Assembly (NCBI GenBank): GCA_018350325.1
Contig: JAEVLN010000005.1
Location: forward strand, 4,066,393-4,130,392
DNA length: 64,000 bases
Reading direction: 5' to 3'
Source of the DNA: Globodera rostochiensis
Lineage: Eukaryota; Nematoda; Chromadorea; Rhabditida; Heteroderidae
The position numbers were made by a program, and so were the translations under genes. Position 1 is the first letter of the stretch; each line of letters begins with the position of its first letter. Shown in pieces: positions 22,710 to 34,276 of the stretch. The notes below the pieces were generated by a model. It was not told the origin of the DNA, made no database searches, and saw nothing but the letters and a program-made list of their open reading frames with translations.

Positions 22710-23304
22710 ATGTATATTTTTCATTATTTTGGCATTTCTATGAATAAACATTTAACAAAATGCAATTAAAACACAAAAATTTGCAAATTTAGCAAATAAT
22801 TGATAAAACCTGAATTACCAAGACTCGACACAAGGGTTTTCAAATTTGTTAAGTTTGGTTCAAACTTGCAATATTTAAAAATTCGGATCTGTCATCAAAA
22901 ATTCAAATCAATTCAAGTAAGACTCCCAAAAAAATAGATTTGTAACTAAAAAATAATTTTATTTTATTTGTTAAAAAACTTGTCAAAAAGCCAATGCCAA
23001 GTATTGGCAAATATAGAATACAAAGAGCACGGACGGCTTTAGAGGAGGCATCAAAATACGTGTTTTTGAAATAGACCAGCAGTGTGTGTATGGGCTCAGT
23101 TTTTATTGTGAGAATTGATGAATTTAAACAATTTGTGAGGATTGATTGGAGGTGATATGGATTTGGTCTATTATAAGTAAGGGTTTCCGGTCGGCATTTT
23201 CCATTCCATTTCACCCCTCAAACAACTGCTGGACTTTACCCCGGGTATTGATCACATTTATTCATCCTTTTTCCATCGGTCGTTGTGCAGAGGCTTACGG
23301 AATA

Positions 23305-23463
23305 AATCAAATTTCTCTATCAAATTTTTCCGCTCATTTTTTTTCTTCTCATTGTTAAGCATTTTTCGACTTAAGCCTAATTCTTTTTTCCATTTATATA
23401 TTTTAATTCGACTGACTTTTAAATGTTTTGCAATTTTATTTTCAATTTGAGCCCATTCTTTTG
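23305..23463 (-). pseudogene. Fragment of HTH-repeat family (module 1 and linker)
   Basis: The - strand matches copy 7 from the start of module 1 (AKEWAQIENKIAKHLKVSR) to the linker before module 2. There is no start, repeat or exon 2. It is joined to an LTR-like repeat at 23466. Confidence 0.7.
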
Positions 23464-23469
23464 CCTATA

Positions 23470-24425
23470 AATAATCAATGAGGGTAGGCACGGAGCACAA
23501 TTTTGGGAAATAATCCAAAACAACAAAAGTACACGATATGACCTCCCTCCACCAAAGAGGGGAGGTCAAAAATGGACAGAAAAGGTGTGTCTGACTCTCC
23601 TATGAGAGATCAGACACAAAGACATTACAAAGGATGGGAGGGAAAAGATCACAACAAAATATCAGAATGCCAATGATCGTTTCAAAGCATTCTCGGGTGA
23701 TCCCACCCAAATATACCCCTAAACCTTGTGATAGGCCCACGATGGGATAGAATGGCCCGCTAGCCGAAACCCTCCCAAAACCTTCTGAGATAGACAAGAA
23801 AAGATGATTAAAAAAAATTCGAGCGAATTTTACTTCCCTCACTGGTAGCACCGGATGGTCCCCTTTTTGGGAAAAGGTCCATCGGCACAACAACGAGGGC
23901 AGAGGATGAATGTGCCGGCCGAGAAAAACGGGATACCTCTAGCCTGCGGGCTTGAAGCAGTAAATGTGCACGGAGAAGTGATTGAATGGTGGATTTGTTG
24001 CCTGGACTAGTGGAAAACTAAAGAGGCCATGCAGAAATGGAGTTCGATCAGCTATGCCCGGACTAGAACAAACTACAGGGGCATCTCTCAATAAATAAAA
24101 AATAAAAATTGTTGTCAATTTTTGCCTGGGCTAGTGAAAACGAAAGGGGCTTCGCAAAAATAAATCGAGTGCTGATTCCTAGTACGAACTAAAGGAACCT
24201 TGAGAAAAGTGCCGTCAATGTTTGCCCGGTCTAAAAAAACTAAAGGGGCTTTAGCGGATGCCCAAAAAACTCTTAGCAGTGGAGGTCATATCGTGTACTT
24301 TTGTTGTTTTGGATTATTTCCCAAAATTGTGCTCCGTGCCTACCCTCATCGATTATTTATATTTTGTTTGTCAACAAAAAATTATTTAAATTGTTTGTTG
24401 GTCCCAAGGCAAGGACCCAACAACT
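23470..24425. repeat. LTR-like repeat copies B and C, head to head
   Basis: 23480-23712 matches the copy at 1636-1953 in reverse orientation. 24270-24424 matches its 3' half in forward orientation and ends AAGGACCCAACAA. Between them, 24005-24255 carries a loose tandem of 'gcctgg/cccgg(a/g)ctag...aaaggggc'. 23712-23840 is the dispersed repeat also found at 245-470. Confidence 0.45.
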
Positions 24426-24430
24426 ATTGA

Positions 24431-24843
24431 CGGCATTGAAGTCGCACAGCGATGCGGTCCTGCGACAAAGTATTATGGCAGTAGCAATGGACGGAGCGAT
24501 CCGTCAAATATGAAAGTGTGGTTGAGGAGCTAATCAACTTTATCCCGACGAACACCGTTCGGCTTGGTGGAGTGAAGTTGGTAAATTCGATAAACCACTC
24601 ACACACCTTGATTGAGGCCGCGATTTTGGTCAATGGAAAAGTGTGGACTTTGTGGTCGATACCGGTGCAGAAGTCACGGTGGTGGACAAACAACACACCG
24701 TCTAATCGGCAGCCCGCAGTTACGTTACTGCAGCGAGAAAGCGCAACTGTTCAATTAAACATCAAGGGAAAATTTTATGTTGCCAAGGAAGGCACAGGAA
24801 ATGTGCTGGGACTCGACATGTTAAAAATGTGTAACAAAACCTA
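24431..24843 (+). pseudogene. LTR-retrotransposon protease fragment
   Basis: Directly after the LTR-like repeat, the frame GTGGACTTTGTG... gives FVVDTGAEVTVVDKQHT with the retropepsin active-site triplet DTG. The flanking frame gives ILVNGKVW before it and GTGNVLGLDMLKM after it, matching the VLGxDxL end of the protease fold. A frameshift just before the active site and a stop at about 24702 show it is decayed. 24844-25147 shows nothing further. Confidence 0.6.
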
Positions 24844-25147
24844 GATTATTAAAAAAGATCGACTTTTTCCCAAGAAATTTTTTATTATATTTTTTATAAA
24901 ATTTTCAAAAACAAATGAAGAATAGTATATTTACTGTGAGAGCAAAATAAACATTGACGAATTGTTAAGGGTTTTACGCAAAATGATCTAGTCAGTTTTG
25001 CACATTTTTTAATCAATATTTTGGCACTTGGGGTTTTTGCTCAATATTTTGAGGTGAGCAAGACCATGAAAATTGATGTTAGCGATGGGTCGGTGGAATT
25101 GTGAATTTTGATAAAATAATAAATCCAAAATATAAAAAAAAATGCAT

Positions 25148-26254
25148 TCAAATACTCCCCGAATTCGAGTTTCCAATTTCCTGAACATTTGCCGAAGCAT
25201 TCTCTTTCACAGAATGTCCATCGACAGAATTTGGATGTATTTGCTGTCGTTTAAATTGCTTTTTCCATTTACACAAAGTGGTTCTTCCAATTTTCAACAT
25301 TTTGGCAATGTCCCCGTCTCTGATTTTAGGGGTTTTGTCCTTAATTTCATAATAACGTTTCATTAATTCTTTTTGTTCGCTGTGGGAGTGTTTATGTTTT
25401 GGTTCTGTAAAAGAATTTTTAATTAATTTAATAAATGGACTCGAAATCTTACTGGTTTGGCAAAGTTTTTGTTTCCATTTGTAAATTGTTTTAAAACTAA
25501 GGCCCAACTCTTTTGCGACAGTTTTATCAATTTCTTCCTTATAAGAGTTTTTGAATCCGTCTCGCTTTAATTCGGCTTTCATTTGATCAAATTTATCTAT
25601 TAAACTTTTTCGCTCATTTTTTGTTTTTTTTTGACTTATGCCAAACTCTTTTTTCCATTTGTATATTTTTTTGCGATTGACTTTTAAATGTTTAGCAATT
25701 TCATTTTCAATTTGAGTCCTTTCTTTTGTTGAATATTTTCTTTTTTGCTTAAGCTCTTCTTTCATTGCGTGGAATTTGTCAATAATTTTACGTCTTTGCT
25801 CATCTTCGGCAATATTATGTTCAATTGATCCAGAGTGATCAGATGTGAGAGAAGGATTCTGATCAGTTGAATTGGGTTTAATTTGTCCCGAGTGATCAGA
25901 CTCTTTGAGAGAAGGATTCTGATCAGTTGAATTGGGTTCAATTTGTCCAGAGTGATCAGACTCTGTGAGAGGAGGATTCTGATCAGTTGAATTGGGCTCA
26001 ATTTGTCCAAGCTGATCAGTTGAATTGGGTTTAATTTGTCCAATTTGGGTGTTCTGTCGGTCGATTTGGTGATGGACATTTTGTCCAAAGTTTAATGGCG
26101 CTGGCGTTTTCAAATCTTTTGCTTCACCTTTGTCCCACCAGCCTTCTCCGAATATTTCATCAAATGATTTGAGCTCCAATTTAACGGATTTGGCTTTGTC
26201 CAGTAAATTTGTTGTAAAAAATGACACAAAAATTAAAATCCAAAACTTATTCAT
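25148..26254 (-). CDS. Secreted HTH-repeat family, copy 8 (longest repeat zone)
   Basis: The exon model 26254-25453 and 25404-25148 (GTAAGA donor, TTTTACAG acceptor, 48-nt intron) gives 352 aa. This intron happens to lack stops, so the unspliced frame also reads through as 368 aa, inserting ISSPFIKLIKNSFT between modules 2 and 3. Signal peptide MNKFWILIFVSFFTTN; FDEIFGEGWWDKGEAKDL; a mixed repeat zone of 11-aa and 20-aa units (GQIEPNSTDQNPPLTESDHS type); modules KHLKVNRKKIYKWKKEFG, KELGLSFKTIYKWKQKLC and AKMLKIGRTTLCKWKKQFKR; tail HPNSVDGHSVKENASANVQEI. The GEAKDLKTPAPLNFGQ version of the second segment groups it with copies 1, 11 and 15. Confidence 0.8.
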   Translation of the reverse strand: MNKFWILIFVSFFTTNLLDKAKSVKLELKSFDEIFGEGWWDKGEAKDLKTPAPLNFGQNVHHQIDRQNTQIGQIKPNSTDQLGQIEPNSTDQNPPLTESDHSGQIEPNSTDQNPSLKESDHSGQIKPNSTDQNPSLTSDHSGSIEHNIAEDEQRRKIIDKFHAMKEELKQKRKYSTKERTQIENEIAKHLKVNRKKIYKWKKEFGISQKKTKNERKSLIDKFDQMKAELKRDGFKNSYKEEIDKTVAKELGLSFKTIYKWKQKLCQTSKISSPFIKLIKNSFTEPKHKHSHSEQKELMKRYYEIKDKTPKIRDGDIAKMLKIGRTTLCKWKKQFKRQQIHPNSVDGHSVKENASANVQEIGNSNSGSI

Positions 26255-27539
26255 CTTTAGATAATTTTGTTGGGGGTAATATGAATATTTGTAAATAAAT
26301 AAAAACGAAAGTGGTGAATTGTTTTAGCAGCCCAAATAAATAAAAAATCTTTTGGAGTCACTCAGAAAATCAATAATATGACGTCCAAATTTCTGCCAAC
26401 CTTAAAATTATTGATGTATGAGACATATAGACGGATATCTTAGGCTTAAAATGTACAATTGAATATTTTACTTTATTAAATTTATTATTTTATAAAAGCA
26501 AAACTTAAAAATCTAATAACAGAGTTGCCAACCATTCGTAGAATTTGGAAAAAGCCGGCATCCGGTTACATCCCGGGTGAGCCAAACAACCCGGCGGGAG
26601 CTGGACTACCCCTGCGAGAGAAAGGCGGGGGAGTCCCGTTCCGGAATCTTTGTAAATTTTGAACTTCCGCTCCCGGAAAATTTTTTTACCGGATCAACAA
26701 TTTCAATTTTCCATTTAGAAAATCTTGTATAAAATTTTTTCTAAAAGTCCGAAGAAGGTTATTGAAATTTAAAATTAGAGTTCATATTCGTGTTTAGCGG
26801 CTCAAAAAAAGTGGAGTTGGGCCAATGAAGATTTTGGGTGGGTGTCGCATAATGCGGGAAAGTACCAAATTATGAGCTCAAAACAGGGTTGCCATTTGTC
26901 CTTTTTTTAAAGATTTGTCCTTTTTTGGGGTATCCCAATCTTTAAAATTTGAAAAGTCCTTTTTTAAAGATTTGTCCTTTATTGGGGTACACGTCCTTTT
27001 TTGTCCTTTATTTGAGATTTCTGGAGCTTTTTGAAGAATTTTTGTTTAAATTTTGAAATCTTTAGACAGATGGCCAAATTGTTAATTTTGAAGCATTTTT
27101 TGCATCCTTTTTTGAATTTTCGCTTAGCAATGTCCAAAATGTAACAATATTTGCTAATTTTTATCCAAATTCTATTGTACTGATTTTCAGGATAATTCGT
27201 AATTTTTGGAGCAATTTTCTTACCAAATTGAATCGAAAATCAAAAAATTTTCCCGGCGGCGCCTATCGGCACCGCCGGCCCTTCCAATTCCTAAAAAATT
27301 TTAAAAAAGTACAGCATTTTTTAAATTTTGGTTGCAAATCCCTTAACAAATTGAGTCAACAATTCAAAAATTTCTCGGCGGCCGCCTATCGGCACCGCTG
27401 ACCCCCCCCCCCTTACTAAAGCAAAATTCGCAAAAAAAAAAATTGCATTTTTGAAAATCGAAAATCGACAAAATTTTCGAAAATTCATGCGAGCAATTTT
27501 CAACCCCCCAATTTTTTTGGGCATCTGTTAACATCCCTA
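26255..27539. other. Non-coding repeats, two GATA-loop hairpins
   Basis: 26890-27010 is a degenerate repeat of TTTGTCCTTTTTTAAAGA. Hairpins lie at 27254-27277 and 27376-27400, both in the same orientation and 120 bp apart. 26560-26700 is CCGG-rich. No gene is supported. Confidence 0.45.
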
Positions 27540-27817
27540 GTGCATAATTTATTTTCATTTGGCTATCACAGTCGATCGCCATTTGCCTAAAAATGATGAC
27601 GATGTATTAGTAGGAAAATATTAACGAAATGTCAAGAATATTTATTGATTCGGTTCCGGTTTAAAAGGTTAGGAAAAATTTTATTAGATGTCAAAAATAT
27701 TGATTCGGGTGAAATAATATTAAAGAAAATGATTTATGTGAAGTTTAAATTATAAAATAAGGAATTTCAAATAATTCTCACTAAATTTAGAATTGTTTTC
27801 CAGATATAATGGAAGAG
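27540..27817 (+). pseudogene. Orphan family promoter flank with first codons only
   Basis: This is the full upstream flank of the family (GTCGATCGCCATTTGC through the TATAAAATAAGG box and the ...ttttccagatata leader), ending in ATGGAAGAG at 27809-27817. After those three codons unrelated sequence (atacccctaac) begins. A copy cut off immediately after its start. Confidence 0.75.
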
Positions 27818-29538
27818 ATACCCCTAACAAAAAATTTTTGTCGACTTTAATAAAAAATATTTGTTTTTTTGGGTATTTCGTGATTTTTGATTTTTCGCCG
27901 AGTCGCCGCTGACGGATCGCTTCGAAAGCTGGGATGGGAGGTATTGGAGAGAAGGCACTCAAATGTCCCATTGATATTTTCATATTATATTGGTAGGGTT
28001 AGGATTTATATGCACATAAAATCTTGAAAATATGCGCATAAAATAAGCACCAAAAATTGTAAAATATGCACCACAAATGAAAAAATATGCACATAAATTT
28101 TTCCAAATTCAATATAAAATTTCCCCAAATCACGAAAAAGTCAATTTTTAGGGGTACATTTTTAAAAATTTTTAAAAAGTCAATTTTAGGGGTGCATTTA
28201 GGTCGAACATAATACCAAATAAAAGCTTGCATGAGTTAGAGTTATCATTAAGTAGCTAAGTGATTGGACAATGCTTAAAAAAGTTATGGTGAAAAAAGTG
28301 AAAAACTCCAAAAATGGCCATTTTTGAAGGTTTTCTGGCCATAACTTTTTTCATAATTATCAGATCGCTTAGTTTTTGCTTATTAATTGCTTCTCCTCAT
28401 TGAGAGCTTTCATTTTGTATAATGATCGACCTAATGGGTTTAGGTTGTCGAAAGTTATAATTCATTCGGACTCAAACCCCTTTCGGCCTTCGGACCGGTA
28501 GCCCCCTGTCCAGCACAGGGGTCACTCTTTCTTTTAGTCATTTATTGGACTCCCTTCATATTTTTCCGTTGAAAGGCCGAACAGCCAGGAGAAAGCTTAC
28601 GAATTTTCAAGGAGAGAGAGGAACGAAGATTTGAAGGAAGTAGAGGGTGAATCGGCATCGATTCAATTTTTGGAGTTTTCAAGGGTGCTGATCACGAATC
28701 TGACAATATTTTTAAGATCTGACAACATTTAAGATTTAAAAAAGCTATAAAGTTCGTTAGACTTAGGCGTAAGCCACTCGCTTCCGATCCGAGTGCCGAA
28801 AGTCCGAGTACCGAATAGTGCAAAAAAATCCGTGTGCCGAATAGAACAAAAAATATCCAAGTGCCGAAAAGTCCGAGTGCCGAATATAACAAATACTGTC
28901 CGAGTACCCAATAGTACAAAAAATGTCCGAGTGTCGAAATTGTGAGCGTCGAATGGTTCAAGTGTCGAATAGTGCAAAAAATATCTACGTGTCAACTTCT
29001 AATTTTTTTGAGTGTACGGCTCAATTTTCAGATTTCTTACCTTAATTTTTATACAAATGAATTTTTTCAAAGCCCGCACTCGAATTCGAACAATTTTTCG
29101 AAAAAACAAAATTTCCCAAAAATCAATGTTGACCTTCCCAGACCCCTCGAGGGCGGGAAAGTCGGGGTCGGGGTTGGCCATGTCGGAGCTTAACCCTATT
29201 TTATATGATTGATAAAAGCTTATCGGTGTTGTAATTAACAGTACGCTCTTCTACCATAGGATTTAATTAGACCTTCAACCTGAATTTATTTTATTCGACC
29301 TTTGGCTTAAATCTGTTCTATTCGGCACTCAGACAATTCGGCACAGGGACGTTCGGCACTCGGATAATTTTTGTTCTATTTGGCACTCGGAGCCCACACC
29401 AGAGTGATTTAGGCCTAAGCCTAACGAACTCCAAGCCAGGGTGGCTTAGGCCTAAAGCGGTTTTGGATGTTTAATGGTGAAAAAAATATTTTTAATGAAT
29501 ATTTAAGGGAAATTTTAACAAATTTAAATTTTCAACAG
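27818..29538. other. Non-coding repeat mosaic
   Basis: 28000-28130 is rich in ATGCACATAAA words. 28480-28540 contains a short CCCCTGT/ACAGGGG hairpin. 28685-29000 and 29310-29460 are the TTCGGCACTCGGAC-type repeat with TTAGGC-like tails. The ORFs on the - strand (28692-28995) are this repeat read in frame. Confidence 0.4.
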
Positions 29539-30079
29539 CAATTCCGCCATAGATGACCAGCCGTCAACGTCAGCAGAAGCCGTGTTCGATGGGTCCATCG
29601 AGGCTGAAGCAGTGCAGCTCGCGTCCGAAGCAATGCCGTCTATGCCCATTTCCACCACAATCGACGTCCAAACCCAAACGGAGCAAGGTGAAAAATGGAA
29701 AAAAATGAATAAAATTACAGAAGTTCAGAATTTTTCATAGAGAGACTGTGTGCCGTCCGGAAACCCGATCAGAGATGGAGATCCGCCTTGATTCAGTTGG
29801 CCCAGCAGCGATTTTTCAGTGGCGGAGACCGGTCCAAAATTGACTATCGAGTGGTAAGAAAATCATTTTGGAATTTTTGAATTATGGAAAAGAGCTCTGC
29901 GGGGACACAGCAAATCCACAATTTTTTTGAAGCAAAATGTTTGCTGTCCACAGCTATTTTCGGGTTAAATGTTAGCTTTGGTAATTTTTAATTGTGTGGC
30001 AAAGCCATCAAGCGAACTGAACAGCGACAACGCTAGCGGCTTCACACCAAAGTTGCATTGGCTTCTAGCACAGGGCTGA
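29539..30079 (+). CDS. 3' part of an unrecognised spliced gene
   Basis: Three exons can be joined in one frame: 29539-29687, 29729-29853 and 30005-30079 (acceptors ttcaacag, aagttcag, ggcaaag; donors GTGAAA, GTAAGA). They give about 115 aa: an acidic Ser-rich start (DDQPSTSAEAVFDGSIEAEA), a basic central part (ERLCAVRKPDQRWRSALIQL) and the end PKLHWLLAQG before a stop. Base composition is less AT-rich than its surroundings. No upstream exon or start was found, so it is a fragment of a host gene or of an unknown element. Confidence 0.35.
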
Positions 30080-30486
30080 GTGAGCCTGGCGTAGAGCACC
30101 TGCACCATGTGCTGAACAAGCATATTGGTTGGGGTTGGAAGTGTGGGTCAAAATTTAACCGAATTTATGATCAGGGTGAAAGGTTTAAAGATTTCAAGGG
30201 CGATGAGCTGCTGCTTAAAATTGGTCAACACCAGACGCTGCAGAAGCCGTTTTTGACCGCCACCTGGGATGGTGATTGCAGATCGATGATTTTGATTGTT
30301 TTTTTCATTTTTGTATTGTTAATAAACATTGTTTTTTGTTGTTAAACGTTCTGTGAAATTATGGGTTTTTCGCTGTTTTTTGTGAGATATTTTGAAATTT
30401 TTATTATTTTGCCTTTCGTGCTATAAACTTTTCTAAATGGTTATGCGGAAATAAAGCAAAAATGACACGCTGGGCTGGTGCATAAT
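30080..30486. other. No supported gene
   Basis: A 95-aa ORF (30058-30345) runs in the alternative frame of the preceding fragment and ends in a hydrophobic stretch (MILIVFFIFVLLINIVFCC). It has no recognised domain, and I could not decide which of the two frames is real. Confidence 0.25.
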
Positions 30487-30694
30487 ATTTTCATTTGGCT
30501 ATCACAGTCGATCGTCATTTGCCTAAAAATGATGACGATGTATTAGTAGGAAAATATTTACGAAATGTCAGGAATATTTATTGATTCGGATGAGATAATT
30601 ATTAAAGAATATGATTTATGGTAAGTTTTTTTAAATTATAAAATAAGGAATTTCAAATACTTCTCTATAAATTCAGAATTGTTTACTAGATATA
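30487..30694 (+). promoter_or_regulatory. Conserved upstream flank of the family (copy 9)
   Basis: Same flank as before copy 7, with an internal deletion: the second TTCCGGTTC/AGGATG block is missing (agaatatttattgattcgg runs directly into atgagataatt). The box AAATTATAAAATAAGG and the leader (attgtttactagatata) remain, which narrows the likely core promoter to the last 110 bp. Confidence 0.5.
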
Positions 30695-31887
30695 ATGGAA
30701 GAGTTTTGGATTTTAATTTTGGTGCTATTCTTTGCAACAAATTCACTGGACACAGCCGAATCCGTAAAATTGGAGGAAAAGCAATTCAAAATAATTGATG
30801 AAATATTCGGAGAAGGCTGGTGGGACAATGAAAAAGACAAAGAATGGCATAAATTAACGCTTGAACATAATATCCATCACCAAGTCGATCGGCAGAACAC
30901 CGAAATTGGACAAATTAAACCCAATTCAACTGATCAGAATGCTCCTCTCACAGAGTATGATCACTCTGGACAAATTGAACCCAATTCAACTGATCAGAAT
31001 GCTCCTCTCACAGAGCATGATCACTCTGGACAAATTGAACCTAATTCAACTGATCAGAATCCTCCTCTCACAGAGCATGATCACTCTGGACAAATTGAAC
31101 CCAATTCAACTGATCAGAATCCTCCTCTCAAAGAGTATGATAACTCTGAGAATGCCAAAAATGACGAAGAAAATTCTCCAAACGAAAATATTGCTGAAGA
31201 TGAGCGAAAACGTAAAATAATCGGCGAATTTCTCGCAATGAAAGACACATTTAACCAAAAAGGAAAATATTCAAAAAAAGAAAGGACTAAAATTGAGCAG
31301 AAAATTGCTAAACATTTAAAAGTCAGTCGCAAAAAAATATATAAATGGAAAAAAGAATTTGGCCTAAGTCAAAAAAGAAAAATGAATAACATTGAGGAGA
31401 AAAAAGAAGAACGTAAACATTCAGTAAAGAAATTTGATCAATTGAAGGCCGAGTTAAAGCGTGCCGGATTCAAAAACTCTTTTCATGAATTAGATGAAAC
31501 TGTTGCAAAAAAGTTGGGCCTCAATTTTACAACAATTTACAATTGGAAACGTGACCTTGGCCAAATCAGTGAGCATTTCGAACCCAATTTTATTATTTTA
31601 TATTAATTAAAAATTCTTTTACAGAACTACAACATAATCACTCCGACAGCGAACAAATGGAATTAATGAAACATTATTATAAAATTAAAGACCAAAATCC
31701 TAAAATTAGAGACGCGGACATTGCCAAAATGTTGAAAATTGGAAAAACCACTTTGTATAATTGGAAAAAGCAATTTAAACGACAACAATTTCTCCCAAAT
31801 TCTGTCAATGAACATTCTGTTGAAGAGAATGCCGCGGCAAATATTCAGGAAATTGAGAACTCAAAAAAAATTTCGATTTACTTTTGA
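30695..31887 (+). CDS. Secreted HTH-repeat family, copy 9 (four 20-aa repeats)
   Basis: Exons 30695-31568 and 31625-31887 (56-nt intron) give 378 aa, the longest spliced member. Signal peptide MEEFWILILVLFFATN; IDEIFGEGWWDNEKDKEW; four nearly identical 60-bp units (GQIEPNSTDQNPPLTEHDHS type) at about 30904-31145; module 1 KHLKVSRKKIYKWKKEFGLS; basic linker KRKMNNIEEKKEERKHS; module 2 KKLGLNFTTIYNWKRDLGQ; module 3 AKMLKIGKTTLYNWKKQFKR. The tail SVEENAAANIQEIENS then runs into KKISIYF because a TTTCGA microsatellite has replaced the usual end. Confidence 0.8.
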
Positions 31888-31990
31888 TTTCGACTTTCGA
31901 TTTTCGACGTTTTTTTCCTTTCGATTTTCGATTTCGAACTTTTCATTTCGATTTTTTGATTTCGACTTTTTTTTACTTCGACACAGCCCT
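31862..31990. repeat. TTTCGA microsatellite
   Basis: Degenerate repeats of TTTCGATTTTCGA/TTTCGACTTT overlap the last codons of copy 9. No gene in 31990-32836 is supported; a 132-aa - strand ORF there shows no recognisable features. Confidence 0.6.
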
Positions 31991-32836
31991 GATCCCTAGG
32001 CTAACCACAACAAGGCTTCGACGTTTTTTCTTTCGGTTTTCAAGAAAATTTCTAAGTCGGGGTTCCGGTTTTTAAATTTTTGTGGTGGACATGGCGGTGG
32101 TTTTGCTAACTTTTTTGACAAAATATCAATCTTTTTTACAAGAGTGCACCAAAGTAATACATGGCCTAGTTGGTTTGAATTTTCGACAAGTTTCATGTCG
32201 TGGTCTGGGTTCAAACTAGAGATCGGAATTTTCAAATGACACGGGCAAAAGCGTCGAGGTTGTCCGTGGAAATTTTTACAAAAATTTGCAATCTTTGTTA
32301 AGAAAATCGAAGCAAAAATCCAAAAATATGTAATGAATTTTTTCAAAATCATGATTTGTGGGTGCCACTTAACTGTAAATTGTACGAATAACAATTAATA
32401 ATAACATAAACTTGAAAAATATTAATAGAAATGAATTTTTAGAATCGATTTGGTCAGGAATCAACATTTCTGCGTGTTCAGGTTTCATTTTGGTCTCGGG
32501 CAACGCTGGAAAGTTGCTAATTTCGAATTTGTTGTTGAAGGAGCTGTGAGGTATCGCTTTGCAGTTGTGGCAAGAATTGAGATGCTATCCTCGTTTTTTT
32601 CCACCAATCCAACGGGTCAAACCTGTCCAATCAAATTGGTAAAGCTGAACCCCTTGAACTCTTTCTCAAATTCCGACATCACACGGCGATGTACGCGCTA
32701 AAGCTGCGCGACCCAGAACTCCTAATAAAATTGATTTAAAATCTAAATAAAAAATTAAACTTGTCGCGAAACATTCTACTATTATCTCGTTGAATGGGAA
32801 TGCTGCACAGTCGATTATAGTTGGTGTGTTGGGCGT

Positions 32837-32908
32837 AACGGATTCGGCTTTGTCCAGGGAATTTGTTGCGATGATTAACACAAAAATTAAAATCCAAAGC
32901 TCATTCAT
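32837..32908 (-). pseudogene. Family copy cut after the signal peptide
   Basis: From 32908: MNELWILIFVLIIATNSLDKAESV, then unrelated sequence (TPNTPTIID...) to a stop at 32666. Only signal peptide and first residues remain, but the family flank upstream (to about 33110) is kept. Nearest relative is the copy at 61495, with which it shares the inverted duplication. Confidence 0.7.
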
Positions 32909-33606
32909 CTTGGGATAATTCTTGGGATTTATATGAGAATATTTTGTAAATGAATAAAAAACTAAAATTGTGAATTTTTAGCCCAAATAAATTGGAGTCA
33001 CTCAGAAAATCAATAAAGCTGGCGATCTTTTTCCAAATTTCTGCCAACCCTAAATTATTGATCATAATTGGCGGAAATGGCACCAATTTCCGGTCGCTTC
33101 CATTAGAGATTTTTTAATCTGGAGTAGTAGAAACTAGAGCCCTGGACTTAAGCTTCGAGCGAGATCTCGAGTCGAGATTCTCGAAAAATCTCGGGTCTCG
33201 AAAAATCTCGTGAAGCTCATTTTTCGTCGAGCGAGATCTCGAGGTCGAGATTCTCGAAAAAAATCTCGTGAAGCTCATTTTTCGTCGAGCGAGATCTCGA
33301 GGTCGAGATTCTCGAAAAATCTCGGGTTACAAAAAATCTCGAGCCGAAACAGTCGAGATTCGAGATTTTTTTGATGAAAATTTGCTGGAGTTATTTTATT
33401 ATCGAAAAAATAATTTTCAACCAATCGCAAGGAAAAAGCTTAGGCCACTGAGCCATATGTGCATAGAGTGCGCGAGAAATTGAAAATCATTTAAAATTAT
33501 CAAAAAATTGGTCCTTTAACTAGGGGTACTTAAACCGCCGGTTTGGGTACCCGGTTTTCGGTTAACCGGGATTTTGAAGAGCCGGTTTTCGTAGCCGGTT
33601 ACGTAA
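32909..33606. repeat. Arm 1 of an inverted duplication
   Basis: It matches 60756-61494 in inverse orientation: family flank (ctgccaaccctaaattattgatca), the segment around 'tccattagagattttttaatctggag', a stretch of inverted ATCTCGAG/CTCGAGAT words (33155-33360), and the block with aaaccgccggtttgggtaccc (33535-33600). The two arms enclose about 27 kb including the Polinton. Confidence 0.65.
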
Positions 33607-34276
33607 CTATGAGGAAGCAGGGAAGCTTGGGGGCCGGGGCGAATCATTGAGATTGATGAGATGAAATTGGGCCGAAGGAAGTACCATCGCGGGAGGGTAA
33701 AAAAAATCAATATTGTATAAATGAGCAAATTTTTAATGCAAAGAAGAATCAATATTGCATAAGAAAGAGGTAATTTTTGGTCATCATCGCCCATCGCCTC
33801 CCCCCCCTCATCCATAAAAGTAAAGAATTATCCCCACCCCCATCACCATTTGTTGAAACTACACTCTGACCTATGGGAAAAGAAAGAGAGAAAATAGCAC
33901 AACTTCCTTCGTGCATCGTCCTTACCCTCACTTCCCCCCTCCCTCTTCACTTTTTTCGACTTTCATCTCATTACCGTACCCCAATGGCGGCAAAACTTAA
34001 AAAAGGTGTGAAGACACGTGCCAAAACACGTGTCTTGACGCGCGACGGATTATTGACTACTACTTTCGTCAAATTTTGTTTTATAATTCGAATTCTTGTG
34101 TTTTTCATTCCTCAAATATCCAAGCAATGAGGAAATGCTGTGGTCGGAAGCTTATTGATTTTCAGAGTGACGCTCCAAAAGATTTTTTATATATTTGCAT
34201 TTATTTGGGATTCACAATTTTAGTTATTCATTTTTTTTACAAAAAATTTATATAAATACCCAACAATTATCATAAA
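33607..34276. other. No supported gene; flank of copy 10
   Basis: 33640-33990 is unassigned sequence with several overlapping ORFs and no recognised motif. 34140-34276 resembles the family flank (gagtgacgctcc, ttatttgggat..., leader aattatcataaa). Confidence 0.35.
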
